Shown: piece after piece, positions 25,347-33,600 of the stretch
Position numbering within the stretch: position 1 is the stretch's first letter
Layout of the letters: each line of letters begins with the position of its first letter
Source of the DNA: an uncultured Elusimicrobiales bacterium
GTDB taxonomy: Bacteria; Elusimicrobiota; Elusimicrobia; Elusimicrobiales; Elusimicrobiaceae
DNA: 64,000 nt
NCBI GenBank assembly: GCA_944324645.1
Contig: CALUXB010000001.1
Location: forward strand, 554,837 to 618,836
Reading direction: 5' to 3'
The notes under the pieces: generated by a model
What the model saw: only the letters and a program-made list of their open reading frames with translations
Told to the model about the DNA's origin: nothing
Databases searched by the model: none
Translations under genes and position numbers: made by a program

Positions 25347-26264
25347 ATGACAGCGCAAATACCTGCTTGGCTCAAAGAAATGGTGGGCCGCAATAAAGCC
25401 GCCCTGCGTACGCAGGCGGCAGTTTCGGCCCAGCGCGGGCTGGACCGCGCGGCGTTGCACACGGTATGTGTGGAGGCACAGTGCCCCAACCGCGGGGAAT
25501 GTTTAAACTGCGGGGACGCCACCTTTATGATTTTGGGCGGCATTTGTACGCGCGGCTGTAAATTTTGCGCCGTTACCAAGCAAAAACCGCTCCCGCCTGA
25601 TGAATCCGAGCCTGAAAAAATAGCCCAAACGGTGAAAGAGTGGCATATCCGCTATGCGGTGCTTACTTCACCCACGCGCGATGATTTGCCCGACGGCGGA
25701 GCCGCGCATTTTGCTCGCGTAATGCACGCCATAACGGCCCTAAACACAGAAGTAAAAACAGAGCCGTTGGTGCCTGATTTTTGCGGGCGGAAAGAAGATT
25801 TGCAAACGGTGCTGGCCGCCCAGCCTGCTGTATTGGCCCACAATATAGAAACCGTGCCGCAGCTCTACGCCGGGGTGCGGGTGGGGGCGGATTATCGACG
25901 TTCGTTGGATTTGTTAGCGTATTCCAAAAAGGCTGCGCCGCGTATTTTTACCAAGTCAGGTCTTATGCTGGGGCTGGGGGAAACCCAGGACCAGGTAAAA
26001 CAAACGCTCAAAGATTTGCGTGCGGCAGGGGTGGATTTGTTGACGATCGGGCAATACTTAGCCCCTTCTAAGCAACACCACCCCGTGTTGCGCTATCCCG
26101 ATCCGGCGGAATATGAAATGTGGCACCAATATGCCTTGGAGATAGGCTTTGTCGCCGCGGCCTGCGGCCCGCTGGTGCGCAGCAGTTACCGCGCGGGTGC
26201 GTTATACCGGCAGGCGGTGTTGAATGAAAAAATCAAGGTGCCGCGGCAGGGAAAACAGGTATAA
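25347..26264 (+). CDS. lipA: Lipoyl synthase
   Basis: Radical-SAM enzyme inserting two sulfurs into octanoyl groups on lipoyl domains. The 305-residue product has the auxiliary cluster motif C-x4-C-x5-C (Cys41, 46, 52) and the radical-SAM motif C-x3-C-x2-C (Cys67, 71, 74), plus the C-terminal GPLVRSSYRAG. No lipB or 2-oxoacid dehydrogenase gene is in the window. Translation should begin from a nearly leaderless mRNA. The next gene's -10 overlaps its stop codon. Confidence 0.94.
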   Translation: MTAQIPAWLKEMVGRNKAALRTQAAVSAQRGLDRAALHTVCVEAQCPNRGECLNCGDATFMILGGICTRGCKFCAVTKQKPLPPDESEPEKIAQTVKEWHIRYAVLTSPTRDDLPDGGAAHFARVMHAITALNTEVKTEPLVPDFCGRKEDLQTVLAAQPAVLAHNIETVPQLYAGVRVGADYRRSLDLLAYSKKAAPRIFTKSGLMLGLGETQDQVKQTLKDLRAAGVDLLTIGQYLAPSKQHHPVLRYPDPAEYEMWHQYALEIGFVAAACGPLVRSSYRAGALYRQAVLNEKIKVPRQGKQV

Positions 26265-26265
26265 T
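26260..26265 (+). promoter_or_regulatory. -10 hexamer overlapping the lipA stop, leaderless spacing
   Basis: TATAAT spans the lipA TAA (26262-26264). Six bases later is ATG 26272 of the lipoprotein gene. Confidence 0.55.
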
Positions 26266-26271
26266 AATTTT

Positions 26272-26721
26272 ATGTTTAAAAATATTGTTTTTCTTTTTTC
26301 GCTTAGTTTGGCAGGAGCTTGTGCCGGCACGCCGCCAGCGTGGTGGAATCCGTCTGGCGCTTATGGGGAGGCCTCTGCCGCCCGGCAGCAAAATGCCGTG
26401 GTGAAGCCTTCTTTGGCGGCTCCTACAGCACAGGAAGAAGAAGAACCCTATCCGGTAGAGCAAACGATAGAGCCTGTGATGGAGTCTTATGAAGAGCTGG
26501 ATTTATCGCCTTTCGCGCAGACGGTAGAAGTTTCCGCCCAGCCGGAAGCGGAGCAACCCCAGCCGGCTGCTTCTCAGAGAGAAGCAACTGCCTCTCAGCC
26601 TAGAGGCACGCAGTATGTTCCTTCTAATGAGGCGGCTCCGCAAGAGAGTTTTCCGGAATTTACGGAAGAAGAAAACTTGCCTGATGACGGCTCTTTACCA
26701 TTTCCCAGCGTTTTGCAATAA
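26272..26721 (+). CDS. Small acidic, Pro/Gln/Glu-rich lipoprotein
   Basis: Family not recognised. The 149-residue product begins MFKNIVFLFSLSLAGAC, a signal peptide with a lipobox-like AGAC. The mature part is low-complexity, acidic and rich in Pro, Glu, Gln and Ala, so probably disordered. The longer frame from 26224 would start inside lipA; ATG 26272 fits both the signal peptide and the six-base -10 spacing. It is followed by a strong terminator. Function unknown. Confidence 0.7.
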   Translation: MFKNIVFLFSLSLAGACAGTPPAWWNPSGAYGEASAARQQNAVVKPSLAAPTAQEEEEPYPVEQTIEPVMESYEELDLSPFAQTVEVSAQPEAEQPQPAASQREATASQPRGTQYVPSNEAAPQESFPEFTEEENLPDDGSLPFPSVLQ

Positions 26722-26730
26722 ATAGTTGTT

Positions 26731-26760
26731 AAACCCGCTCTTATCCAGAGCGGGTTTTTT
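26731..26760 (+). terminator. Intrinsic terminator after the small lipoprotein
   Basis: Perfect 11-bp stem AAACCCGCTCT with its complement, then T6. Confidence 0.88.
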
Positions 26761-26764
26761 ATCT

Positions 26765-26790
26765 TTAAAAGACCCGGCTAGTAAGCCGGG
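26765..26790 (-). terminator. Terminator of the RDD-pilin gene
   Basis: CCCGGCT (26773-26779) pairs with AGCCGGG (26784-26790). The minus-strand T tract (TCTTTTAAA) is modest. Confidence 0.6.
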
Positions 26791-26810
26791 AGAATATGTT
26801 TTAGTTGTAT

Positions 26811-27644
26811 TTAAGGCAGGTCTAAACTGCGGCAGAATTTTTGGGCGGATTTGCTTTCTGCACTACAGGTAATTTTGCCATTTGAATAAGATTTAAACAG
26901 CGTATATTCATTCCAATCTGCCAAACGACTGACGGCGGAAATGCCGTCTGGCTGCAAACTCATCCGATAGCCGTTGCAATCCAGCGTCAGCGGGTCTTTG
27001 GCGTCGTTGACGCAGCCTGTATAGCTTTTTAGCCAGATTTCCGGGCCGCCTTGGGCCGCTTTTAAGCGCGCCGGGCGGTTTTGGACTGCCAAATTAAGAT
27101 TATCTATAATGGTGGCGGCGTTGAGGCGGTCTCCTATCTTTTGGTATTGGGGAAGTACAACCCACCACAAAAGCCCGGCAACAAATATAATTGCCAATAA
27201 AACAGACACCACAGTAACTAGGGGCAAATCGTGGTTGTCCAATTCTTGATAATCGTCAGGATTAAACTCCGCATTTTTTTTAATGACCACGCTTTTGCTC
27301 ATTTTATCGTGTAGGGTTTCTTTATGCTTGTCAAAAGCGGCAGTAAAGAAGCCAAAATAAAATGTCAGGTTGGTTACCAAACGGGAAAGCAGACGCTTGG
27401 TGGCTTTGCCAAACGTCAGCCGGCGGCCGCGTTTATCCACTACTTTCAATCCCATAATACGCTTGCCTAAACTAGCCTGCCAAGGGGAACTTTCTAACAG
27501 AGCGTAATAGAGCCAAATGATAACTAATAATACCAGTGAAACTGTAAATTCATCTAAAAGCTGGGCTAAAGCTACAAACAATACCGCAAATACCGCCAGG
27601 TCTATGATAAAAGCCCAAAAACGCTTCCATATACTTACATACAT
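26811..27644 (-). CDS. RDD membrane protein fused to a pilin-like C-terminal domain
   Basis: The 277-residue product begins with an RDD domain: Arg at residue 8, Asp15 in helix 1, helix 2 about 34-50, LGKRIMGLKVVDKRGRRLTF, and a third segment to about 105. A further membrane helix (about 142-163) ends in VVLPQY, like the end of a type IV pilin helix (AVALPQY). The exported tail has four Cys and ends CSAESKSAQKFCRSL, matching the C-x8-14-A-x2-[ILVF]-C-[KRQ]-[SN] ending of the pilins here. The start ATG 27644 has GGGAGG before it. The tail would face the periplasm without prepilin processing. RDD proteins lack one agreed function; the fusion's role is unknown. Confidence 0.8.
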   Translation of the reverse strand: MYVSIWKRFWAFIIDLAVFAVLFVALAQLLDEFTVSLVLLVIIWLYYALLESSPWQASLGKRIMGLKVVDKRGRRLTFGKATKRLLSRLVTNLTFYFGFFTAAFDKHKETLHDKMSKSVVIKKNAEFNPDDYQELDNHDLPLVTVVSVLLAIIFVAGLLWWVVLPQYQKIGDRLNAATIIDNLNLAVQNRPARLKAAQGGPEIWLKSYTGCVNDAKDPLTLDCNGYRMSLQPDGISAVSRLADWNEYTLFKSYSNGKITCSAESKSAQKFCRSLDLP

Positions 27645-27680
27645 AAAAACCTCCCTTCTCCTGGGGCCAAATATATATAC

Positions 27681-27689
27681 AGTATAGCA
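27681..27689 (-). promoter_or_regulatory. Extended -10 of the RDD-pilin gene
   Basis: Minus strand TGCTATACT, about 37 bases before ATG 27644, with a normal leader and Shine-Dalgarno. Confidence 0.5.
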
Positions 27690-27774
27690 CACGGGAAAGG
27701 GAGTTGTGTTTGAAAAAATGAGAGTTTGAATTATCTTTTGTGTCTAAAACTATTTGAAAATTTATTTCCGGCCA

Positions 27775-27799
27775 TAAAAAACCCCCGCCGAAGCGGGGG
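27775..27799 (-). terminator. Terminator of the zinc-ribbon gene
   Basis: CCCCCGC/GCGGGGG with a 4-base loop, then T6 on the minus strand. Confidence 0.85.
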
Positions 27800-27811
27800 G
27801 AAAAGAAAGGT

Positions 27812-28471
27812 TTATTTTTTGGGTTGTACGGGGGTAATTACCATTTTAAATTTGCAATAATGCGTTTTTCCGCCTCTTAAGTTTTTGGGATCACGCAGGT
27901 TTTCTCCGCAATCTGGGCATTTTACCGTGCAGAGGCCTTGATAATTTTGGGCTGAACAATGTTGATTGGCTTCTTTGATTTCCTCTCCACAGTAGATGCA
28001 ATAGTCTTTTTCTGAGACGCAGGCAGATGCACACTTGTGCTGTGCCCCGTGGCAGCGTTCATCAATGGTTAATTCTTCTCCGCAATCTGGGCAAATGCTG
28101 TTTGCGTAGATAATAGTATTAGTTGGATACTTTTTGTCGGAGGAGGAACATAATACAACGTATCCATAGGCAGAACAATGTTGCCCCTTCTCTTTCATTT
28201 CTTTGTTGCAGTAAATGCAATGGTCCGTATTTTTTGTTTTTGGCTGATCTGCGCGGCAAAGAGAAATGTATCCGTTAGCGGCACAATGCTGTGCAGGTTC
28301 TTTTATTTCTTTGCCACAGGTGGCACAAATCTTTTTTTGTGCTTTCAGGGCCGCTGTTTCTAAGGCTTTAGTAATATCCTTTTTGGTTAAAGCAGAAGCA
28401 GATTGAGCCATAAGCGGGGCCGTGAATGAAAGGGTAAAAAGTAAGGCAACCATCCATTTTAAGTTTTTCAT
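27812..28471 (-). CDS. Secreted protein with repeated zinc-ribbon-like modules
   Basis: Family not recognised. The 219-residue product has signal peptide MKNLKWMVALLFTLSFTAPLMAQ. Three related modules follow, each C-x2-C-x-(K/E)-E-[IM]-KE-x2-QHC-(S/A)-A-x2-Y-x3-C: starting CATCGKEIKEPAQHC, CIYCNKEMKEKGQHC and CIYCGEEIKEANQHC. CPDCGEEL and CPDCGENL half-modules lie between and after them. Cys and His spacing suggests zinc ribbons, unusual for an exported protein; disulfides are the alternative. A motif shared with three other small secreted-protein genes lies 81 bases upstream. Confidence 0.75.
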   Translation of the reverse strand: MKNLKWMVALLFTLSFTAPLMAQSASALTKKDITKALETAALKAQKKICATCGKEIKEPAQHCAANGYISLCRADQPKTKNTDHCIYCNKEMKEKGQHCSAYGYVVLCSSSDKKYPTNTIIYANSICPDCGEELTIDERCHGAQHKCASACVSEKDYCIYCGEEIKEANQHCSAQNYQGLCTVKCPDCGENLRDPKNLRGGKTHYCKFKMVITPVQPKK

Positions 28472-28551
28472 TTTTCTATTCCTTTACCTCATTTTTGAAT
28501 TTTCCAAATCCTTCCTATTTTTAATTTAGAAAATTTCTATATAAAACAACA

Positions 28552-28566
28552 GAGTCTTTGGGCCTA
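28552..28566 (-). promoter_or_regulatory. Secreted-protein upstream motif, copy 1
   Basis: Minus strand TAGGCCCAAAGACTC, ending 81 bases before ATG 28471. A possible -10 lies about 23 bases further downstream. Confidence 0.5.
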
Positions 28567-28727
28567 TTTTAGTTCCTTAAAAGGACCTATGTCCGGTCTA
28601 GGCCTAGGTTTTGGAACAGCTGGAAGCAGCTGGAGAATGTGGAATAAAATGCAGAAGAAGATTAATCTTGAAGCTTGCTTGCTTTCTTGCAGCATATTTG
28701 ATATGGGTTAAGAAAAGCAAAATAAAA

Positions 28728-28756
28728 AGAGCTGCTTAATTTAAGCAGCTCTTTTT
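28728..28756 (-). terminator. Terminator of the 28773-29258 gene
   Basis: AGAGCTGCTTAA pairs with its complement almost without a loop. T runs lie on both sides, so it could work in both directions. Confidence 0.78.
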
Positions 28757-28772
28757 ATTTTACAGAAAGAGT

Positions 28773-29258
28773 TTATTTAAACGGTTGCGCAGCCGGATAT
28801 TTTTTCATTTCCATCCGGTAGCGGTAGGAATCATCAGTTTCGCCCGGATATTTGCCGCCCAAAATAGCAGAGAGCCAAGAGCCTTCTTCCGTCTTTTTTT
28901 CAGAGGCCGTTGTTTTTTCTTGTTTTTGGGAGTCTTGATTTAATGCTTTAGAAAGAATCATAAAAACGGCAAGGTCTGCTCTGTCTTTTTGAAAGGATTC
29001 TTTAATAAAGTTGACTTCTTGTTCTGAAAATTGATCAGAGTTTTCTACTATGTTGATAATTTGATTTACTTTTTCTGCTGAAATTTCTACTTTTTTGCCT
29101 TTTAATTTAAACGAATTTTCGTTGGCGGCTTTTATTGCCTGTATTTGCAGGGCTTTGTTGAAATTCTCTTTTTTTGCCTCAACAGATTGCTGGGCAAAGG
29201 CCGAGGTGGTAATAAATGCAATTGCCAAAACACTCAGTATATATTTTGCTTTATTCAT
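28773..29258 (-). CDS. Small secreted protein of unknown function
   Basis: Family not recognised. The 161-residue product starts with signal peptide MNKAKYILSVLAIAFITTSAFA. The mature protein is Lys/Glu/Gln-rich and mostly helical in pattern, with a Gly/Tyr/Pro-rich C-terminal end (GGKYPGETDDSYRYRMEMKK). ATG 29258 is preferred over 29282 because the signal peptide starts there and GAGAG precedes it. The shared upstream motif lies 75 bases before the ATG. Confidence 0.7.
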   Translation of the reverse strand: MNKAKYILSVLAIAFITTSAFAQQSVEAKKENFNKALQIQAIKAANENSFKLKGKKVEISAEKVNQIINIVENSDQFSEQEVNFIKESFQKDRADLAVFMILSKALNQDSQKQEKTTASEKKTEEGSWLSAILGGKYPGETDDSYRYRMEMKKYPAAQPFK

Positions 29259-29332
29259 ATTCTTTTCTCTCTTTTGTTTCAAAAGTAATTCCTTCTAAAT
29301 ATAGAATAAGACTTTTGTGTTTTTGCAAAAAA

Positions 29333-29347
29333 GAGTCTTTAGACCTA
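29333..29347 (-). promoter_or_regulatory. Secreted-protein upstream motif, copy 2
   Basis: Minus strand TAGGTCTAAAGACTC, 75 bases before ATG 29258 and about 24 bases before a possible -10 (TATTCT). Confidence 0.55.
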
Positions 29348-29397
29348 AGCCGGCGGGTAAAAGAGGCCTACCAACAAAATGGGTCTTGCTAAGATAA

Positions 29398-29880
29398 TTA
29401 CGAAATTAATGCCGGGGTTTTAGCCTTGCAGGCTTGAATCAAATGCTGCGGATTTATTTTAATTTGCAGGCCGCGTTTGCCGGCGCTAACGTAAATAAAA
29501 TCCCAAAGCAGGCAATCTTCGTGAATATAAGTGGGGAAGTCCTTTTTCATACCCAGCGGGCTGCATCCGCCGCGTATGTAGCCGGTAACGGGCATTAAAT
29601 CTTTGACGTGAAGCATTTCACAGCTTTTGTTGCCGCTTACTCGTGCGGCGGCTTTTAAATCCAGCTCTGCCGCGCCGGGTATTACGCAGACAAAAAAACC
29701 CGTTTTATCTCCTTTCAGCACCAGGGTTTTATATACCTGCTCTATGTTTTCTCCGACGGACTGCGCCACGTGTACGGCAGAGAGGTCGGCCTCGTTCACG
29801 TCGTAGGCCACCAGCTCATAAGGAATGTGTAAATCGTCTAGGTGGCGTGCGGCATTGGTTTTGTGGATTTTGTCTTTCAT
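29398..29880 (-). CDS. ybaK: Cys-tRNA(Pro)/Cys-tRNA(Cys) deacylase, YbaK/EbsC family
   Basis: Trans-editing protein that hydrolyses Cys mischarged on tRNA-Pro. The 160-residue product shows the YbaK core: NAARHLDDLHIPYELVAYD, the Lys-containing VYKTLVLKGD and the VTGYIRGGCSPLGMKK signature. ATG 29880 lies six bases after TATAAT with no Shine-Dalgarno. It is divergent from the neighbouring pilin gene. Confidence 0.92.
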   Translation of the reverse strand: MKDKIHKTNAARHLDDLHIPYELVAYDVNEADLSAVHVAQSVGENIEQVYKTLVLKGDKTGFFVCVIPGAAELDLKAAARVSGNKSCEMLHVKDLMPVTGYIRGGCSPLGMKKDFPTYIHEDCLLWDFIYVSAGKRGLQIKINPQHLIQACKAKTPALIS

Positions 29881-29886
29881 ATATAA

Positions 29887-29892
29887 ATTATA
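29887..29892 (-). promoter_or_regulatory. -10 hexamer of ybaK, leaderless spacing
   Basis: Minus strand TATAAT, then TTATAT, then ATG 29880. Confidence 0.6.
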
Positions 29893-29922
29893 AGATTTTC
29901 AGGCTGTGTTTTTAGAAAAGGC

Positions 29923-29978
29923 TTGCATTGTTTTTTTTTTTTGATAAATTTTGCGTATGAGCAAAATTTATCAAAAAA
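29923..29978 (+). promoter_or_regulatory. Pilin leaderless promoter module (copy 3) with perfect inverted repeat
   Basis: Possible -35 TTGCAT (29923-29928), twelve T (29931-29942), TGATAAATT (hexamer 29945-29950), six bases, ATG 29957. Arms 29937-29954 (TTTTTTGATAAATTTTGC) and 29961-29978 are perfectly complementary over 18 bases, with GTATGA between them, so the start codon is in the loop. Confidence 0.75.
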
Positions 29979-30550
29979 CCTTTATCCGCTATAAAAATCT
30001 TTCTACGGGCGGTTTTACGCTGATAGAACTGTTGGTGGTGGTGCTGATTATCGGCATCTTGTCAGCCATTGCTTTGCCTAAGTATGACCAAGCAGTGCTG
30101 AGAAGCCAGCTGGGGGGAGCTATGCCTGTTTTACGTTCTTTAAAAGAACAAGCCGAACATTATTATATGGAAAACGGAGCCTATTCCACGGGCGCTGTCA
30201 GGGAAATGATGATTGATTTGCAGTTTCCTCAATGCCGAGATGTGGGCAATGCCGTATTAAAATGTGACGACATATATTATGATATCCATACGGCGGCTGC
30301 TTTAAATGGTTCTTATGATATTGCCATTTTGTTAACAGACAGCAATAAAGACATTCGCTTAGGTTATGGTATGATGCTGGCCCAGGCATCCGGCTATCCT
30401 AACCGCCACTGGTGCGGGGCCAAACCGGGCGATAAGGCCGCACAAAATATCTGTAAAAGTCTGGGCGGCAGTTTTGTTAAAACGGGAACTTGCACGCATA
30501 CTAATTTTGGGGGAAGCAATGCGTGCGATATTTACTTGCTTCCGGGGTAA
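29957..30550 (+). CDS. Type IV pilin-like protein
   Basis: A 197-residue prepilin. A 19-residue leader ending GG precedes FTLIELLVVVLIIGILSAIA. Its first residues (MSKIYQK-x2-IRYKN) closely resemble those of the 1563 pilin (MNTIYQK-x2-SRYKN). The globular part has the HYYMENGAYSTG block. The C-terminal Cys pair is C-x12-C (CGAKPGDKAAQNICKSL), with two further Cys near the end. The TTG at 29951 is not the start, by the conserved -10 spacing. It is monocistronic, between divergent ybaK and convergent uvrA. Confidence 0.86.
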   Translation: MSKIYQKTFIRYKNLSTGGFTLIELLVVVLIIGILSAIALPKYDQAVLRSQLGGAMPVLRSLKEQAEHYYMENGAYSTGAVREMMIDLQFPQCRDVGNAVLKCDDIYYDIHTAAALNGSYDIAILLTDSNKDIRLGYGMMLAQASGYPNRHWCGAKPGDKAAQNICKSLGGSFVKTGTCTHTNFGGSNACDIYLLPG

Positions 30551-30610
30551 GCTTACTGCTTTCAAAATAAATGTACCACTCCCCATTCCTTTCTTTAAAC
30601 ATATAAGAGA

Positions 30611-30638
30611 CCCCAGAATAAATATCTGGGGCTTCTTG
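30611..30638. terminator. Weak hairpin between pilin and uvrA
   Basis: CCCCAGA/TCTGGGG stem with a short, imperfect T tract on either strand. It may end either convergent gene. Confidence 0.45.
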
Positions 30639-30662
30639 ATAACGGGATTTACAGCCTTTTAC

Positions 30663-33600
30663 TTATTTCTTTGCAGTTTTTTTGTGCCGCGCGGTTTTGG
30701 GTAAGCGCTTGGGCCCGGGTTGGGCGGCGGCTTTTTGTTTGGGGCGCTGAGCCTTTGCCTCCAGCGAAAGAGCAAGCTCTGCGGGGGCTTCTTTGGGCTG
30801 GGGTTGCTTTGCTGGTAATGCCGCTGTAGGCCCCGGCGGCAGCTTGGCGCCGCCGTGAGCGGCGCGGAAAGCGTCTGCCAGCTCCAACTCCGGCTTTAAG
30901 TATTGGCCGGTGTAAGAAGCGGCGCAGGCGGCTACTTCTCGCGGGGTGCCTTCGCAGACGATTTGCCCGCCCTTGTCGCCCCCTTCGGGGCCCAAATCTA
31001 TAATCCAATCCGCCGTTTTAATCACGTCTAAATTATGCTCAATAATCAGCACCGTGTTGCCGCGGTCTGCCAGCCCGTGCAAGACGTTTAACAGTTTGTC
31101 AATGTCTGCAAAATGAAGGCCGGTGGTAGGCTCGTCTAAAATATAGAGCGTCTTGCCGGTGCCCTTGCGGGACAGTTCGTCTGCCAGCTTGACGCGCTGC
31201 GCCTCCCCGCCCGAAAGCGTGGTGGCGGCCTGGCCCAGTTTAATGTAGCCTAAGCCCACGTCATTAAGTGTTTGCAGGTAGCGTTTGATTTTGGGGATAG
31301 CGTCAAAAAAATCCAACGCCTGCGACACGCTCATATCCAGCACGTCGGCAATATTTTTGCCTTTAAACGTCACTTGCAAGGTGTCCTCATTAAAGCGTTT
31401 GCCGTTGCATTCCTCACACTTTACATAAATGTCGGGCAGAAACTGCATCTGTATTTTTAAAATGCCGTCGCCCTGGCATTTTTCGCAGCGGCCCCCTTTG
31501 ACATTGAAGGAAAAACGCCCCGCCTTATAGCCGCGGCGTTTGGCTTCCGGCATTTGGGCAAAAAGTTCGCGTATTTGCGTGAACAGCCCAATGTAGGTGG
31601 CCGGGTTGGAGCGCGGCGTTTTGCCGATGGGGGCTTGGTCCACAATAATTACTTTGTCTATATTTTCCAGCCCTTTGACGGCCTTATGCTCGCCGGGTAC
31701 GTCTTTGGCGCGGTAGAATTTTTGCGCCAGTGCTTTATATAAAATTTGGTGCACCAGCGTGCTCTTGCCGCTGCCGGACACGCCGGTCACGCATACCATT
31801 TTGCCCAGCGGAATTTTAACGTCAATATTTTTAAGGTTAAATTGTTTGGCGCCTAGAATTTCAATGTATTTGCCGTTGCCTTTGCGCAGTTTTTCCTGCG
31901 GCAAAATGCAGCGCCGCCCGTTTAAGTAGGACGCGGTTAAAGAGTTGGGGTCTTTTAAAAACTCCGCCGTCGGTCCCTGGGCCACCACCTGCCCGCCGTG
32001 CTCCCCGGCGGCGGGGCCCAGCTCTACCACCCAGTCGGAGGCCAAAATAGTGTCTTTGTCGTGTTCTACGATGATGAGCGTATTGTCTAGGTCGCGCAAT
32101 TCTTTGAGGGTGGCAATCAGGCGGTCATTGTCGCGCGAGTGCAGGCCGATGGTCGGCTCGTCCAGCACATACAGCACGCCGGTTAGGCCGGAGCCGATTT
32201 GCGTGGCCAAATGAATGCGTTGCGACTCCCCGCCCGATAGCGTTTGGCTCTTGCGCTCCAGCGTCAGGTAAGAGAGCCCCACGCTGTTTAAAAATTCCAG
32301 CCGCGCTTTGATTTCTTTCAGCACGTCTTTGGCGATGATTTTTTCTTTTTCGTCCAGTTCCAGCTGATTAAAAAATTCTTTCGCCGCCGACACTTGCATC
32401 GCACAGATTTGCGCAATGTTCTTTCCGCCCACATACACCGCCAGCGCTTCGGGTTTTAAGCGTTTGCCCTGGCAGACGGGGCAGGTAATTTCCCGCATAA
32501 AGCGGTTATAGACTTCTTCTTTGACAAATTCGCTTTCGCTTTCGTCGTGGCGGCGTTTTAAATTGGTAATCACGCCCTCAAAATGCTGGTCCGTGCCGGA
32601 AATGACCGACGTATAATGCGCATCGCCCGAGCCGTAAAGCAGCAAATCCCGCTGCGCTTTGGACAGTTTGTTCCACGGCGTGTTCATATTAATTTTGGCG
32701 CGGCGGCAGACCTGTTTTAAAATATCGTAATAATACCCGCTCCAAGAGCTTTTCCAGCGGTGGGTGCGGGTGGTGACCGGGTTGTCCCACGCGGCGATGG
32801 CGCCCTCGTTGATGGAGAGGGTTGGGTCCGGCACCACCAAATCTTCAGCAATTTGGATTTTGATTCCCAGCCCGTTGCATTCCGGGCAGGCGCCGTAGGG
32901 GGAATTGAAAGAGAACAGGCGCGGCTCCAGCTCCGAAAAGCCGATTCCGCAGTGCGCGCAGGCGTTGCTTTCGCTGTAGGTAAATTGCTGCGGGTTGTCG
33001 CCTTCCGCTTCCTGCACAGTAACTAATCCTTTGGAATATTTCAGCGCCAGCTCCAAAGACTCCACAATGCGTTCGCGTTCAAATTCATCTACATAAATTT
33101 CGTCCGCCATCAGCTCAATGGTGTGTTTTTTGTAGCGCTCCAGCACCGGCGGCGTGTCCAGCGCACACAGCGTGCCGTCCACCCGCACTTTGACGAAGCC
33201 CTCTTTTTTGAGTTTGGCAAACAGTTCTTCATATGTGCCGGCCCGCCCGCGCACGATGGGGGAGAAAAGATAGACGTTTTTATCGGCAAATTTCTTTAAA
33301 ATATCGGCGGTAATGCCCTGTACGGACCAGCTTTCCACCGGCCGCCCGCACTGCGGGCAGTGGCGTTTGCCTATGCGGGCAAAGAGCAGACGCAAATAGT
33401 CGTAAATTTCCGTCACGGTGGCTACGGTGGAGCGGGGATTTTTAGACGGGTTTCTCTGTTCAATGGAGATAGCAGGGGAAAGGCCGGAGATGTGTTCTAC
33501 GTCGGGCTTTTCCATCAGTTCCAAAAATTGCCGTGCATAGGCGGACATACTTTCTACATAGCGGCGCTGGCCTTCTGCGTAAATGGTGTCAAACGCCAGC

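Larger units (their letters stand above)
28472..28772. other. Intergenic region with shared motif and terminator
   Basis: About 301 bases. It contains the upstream motif copy (28552-28566), several short AGGCCTA/TAGGTC fragments near 28580-28612, and a terminator at the far end. No gene is supported. Confidence 0.4.
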
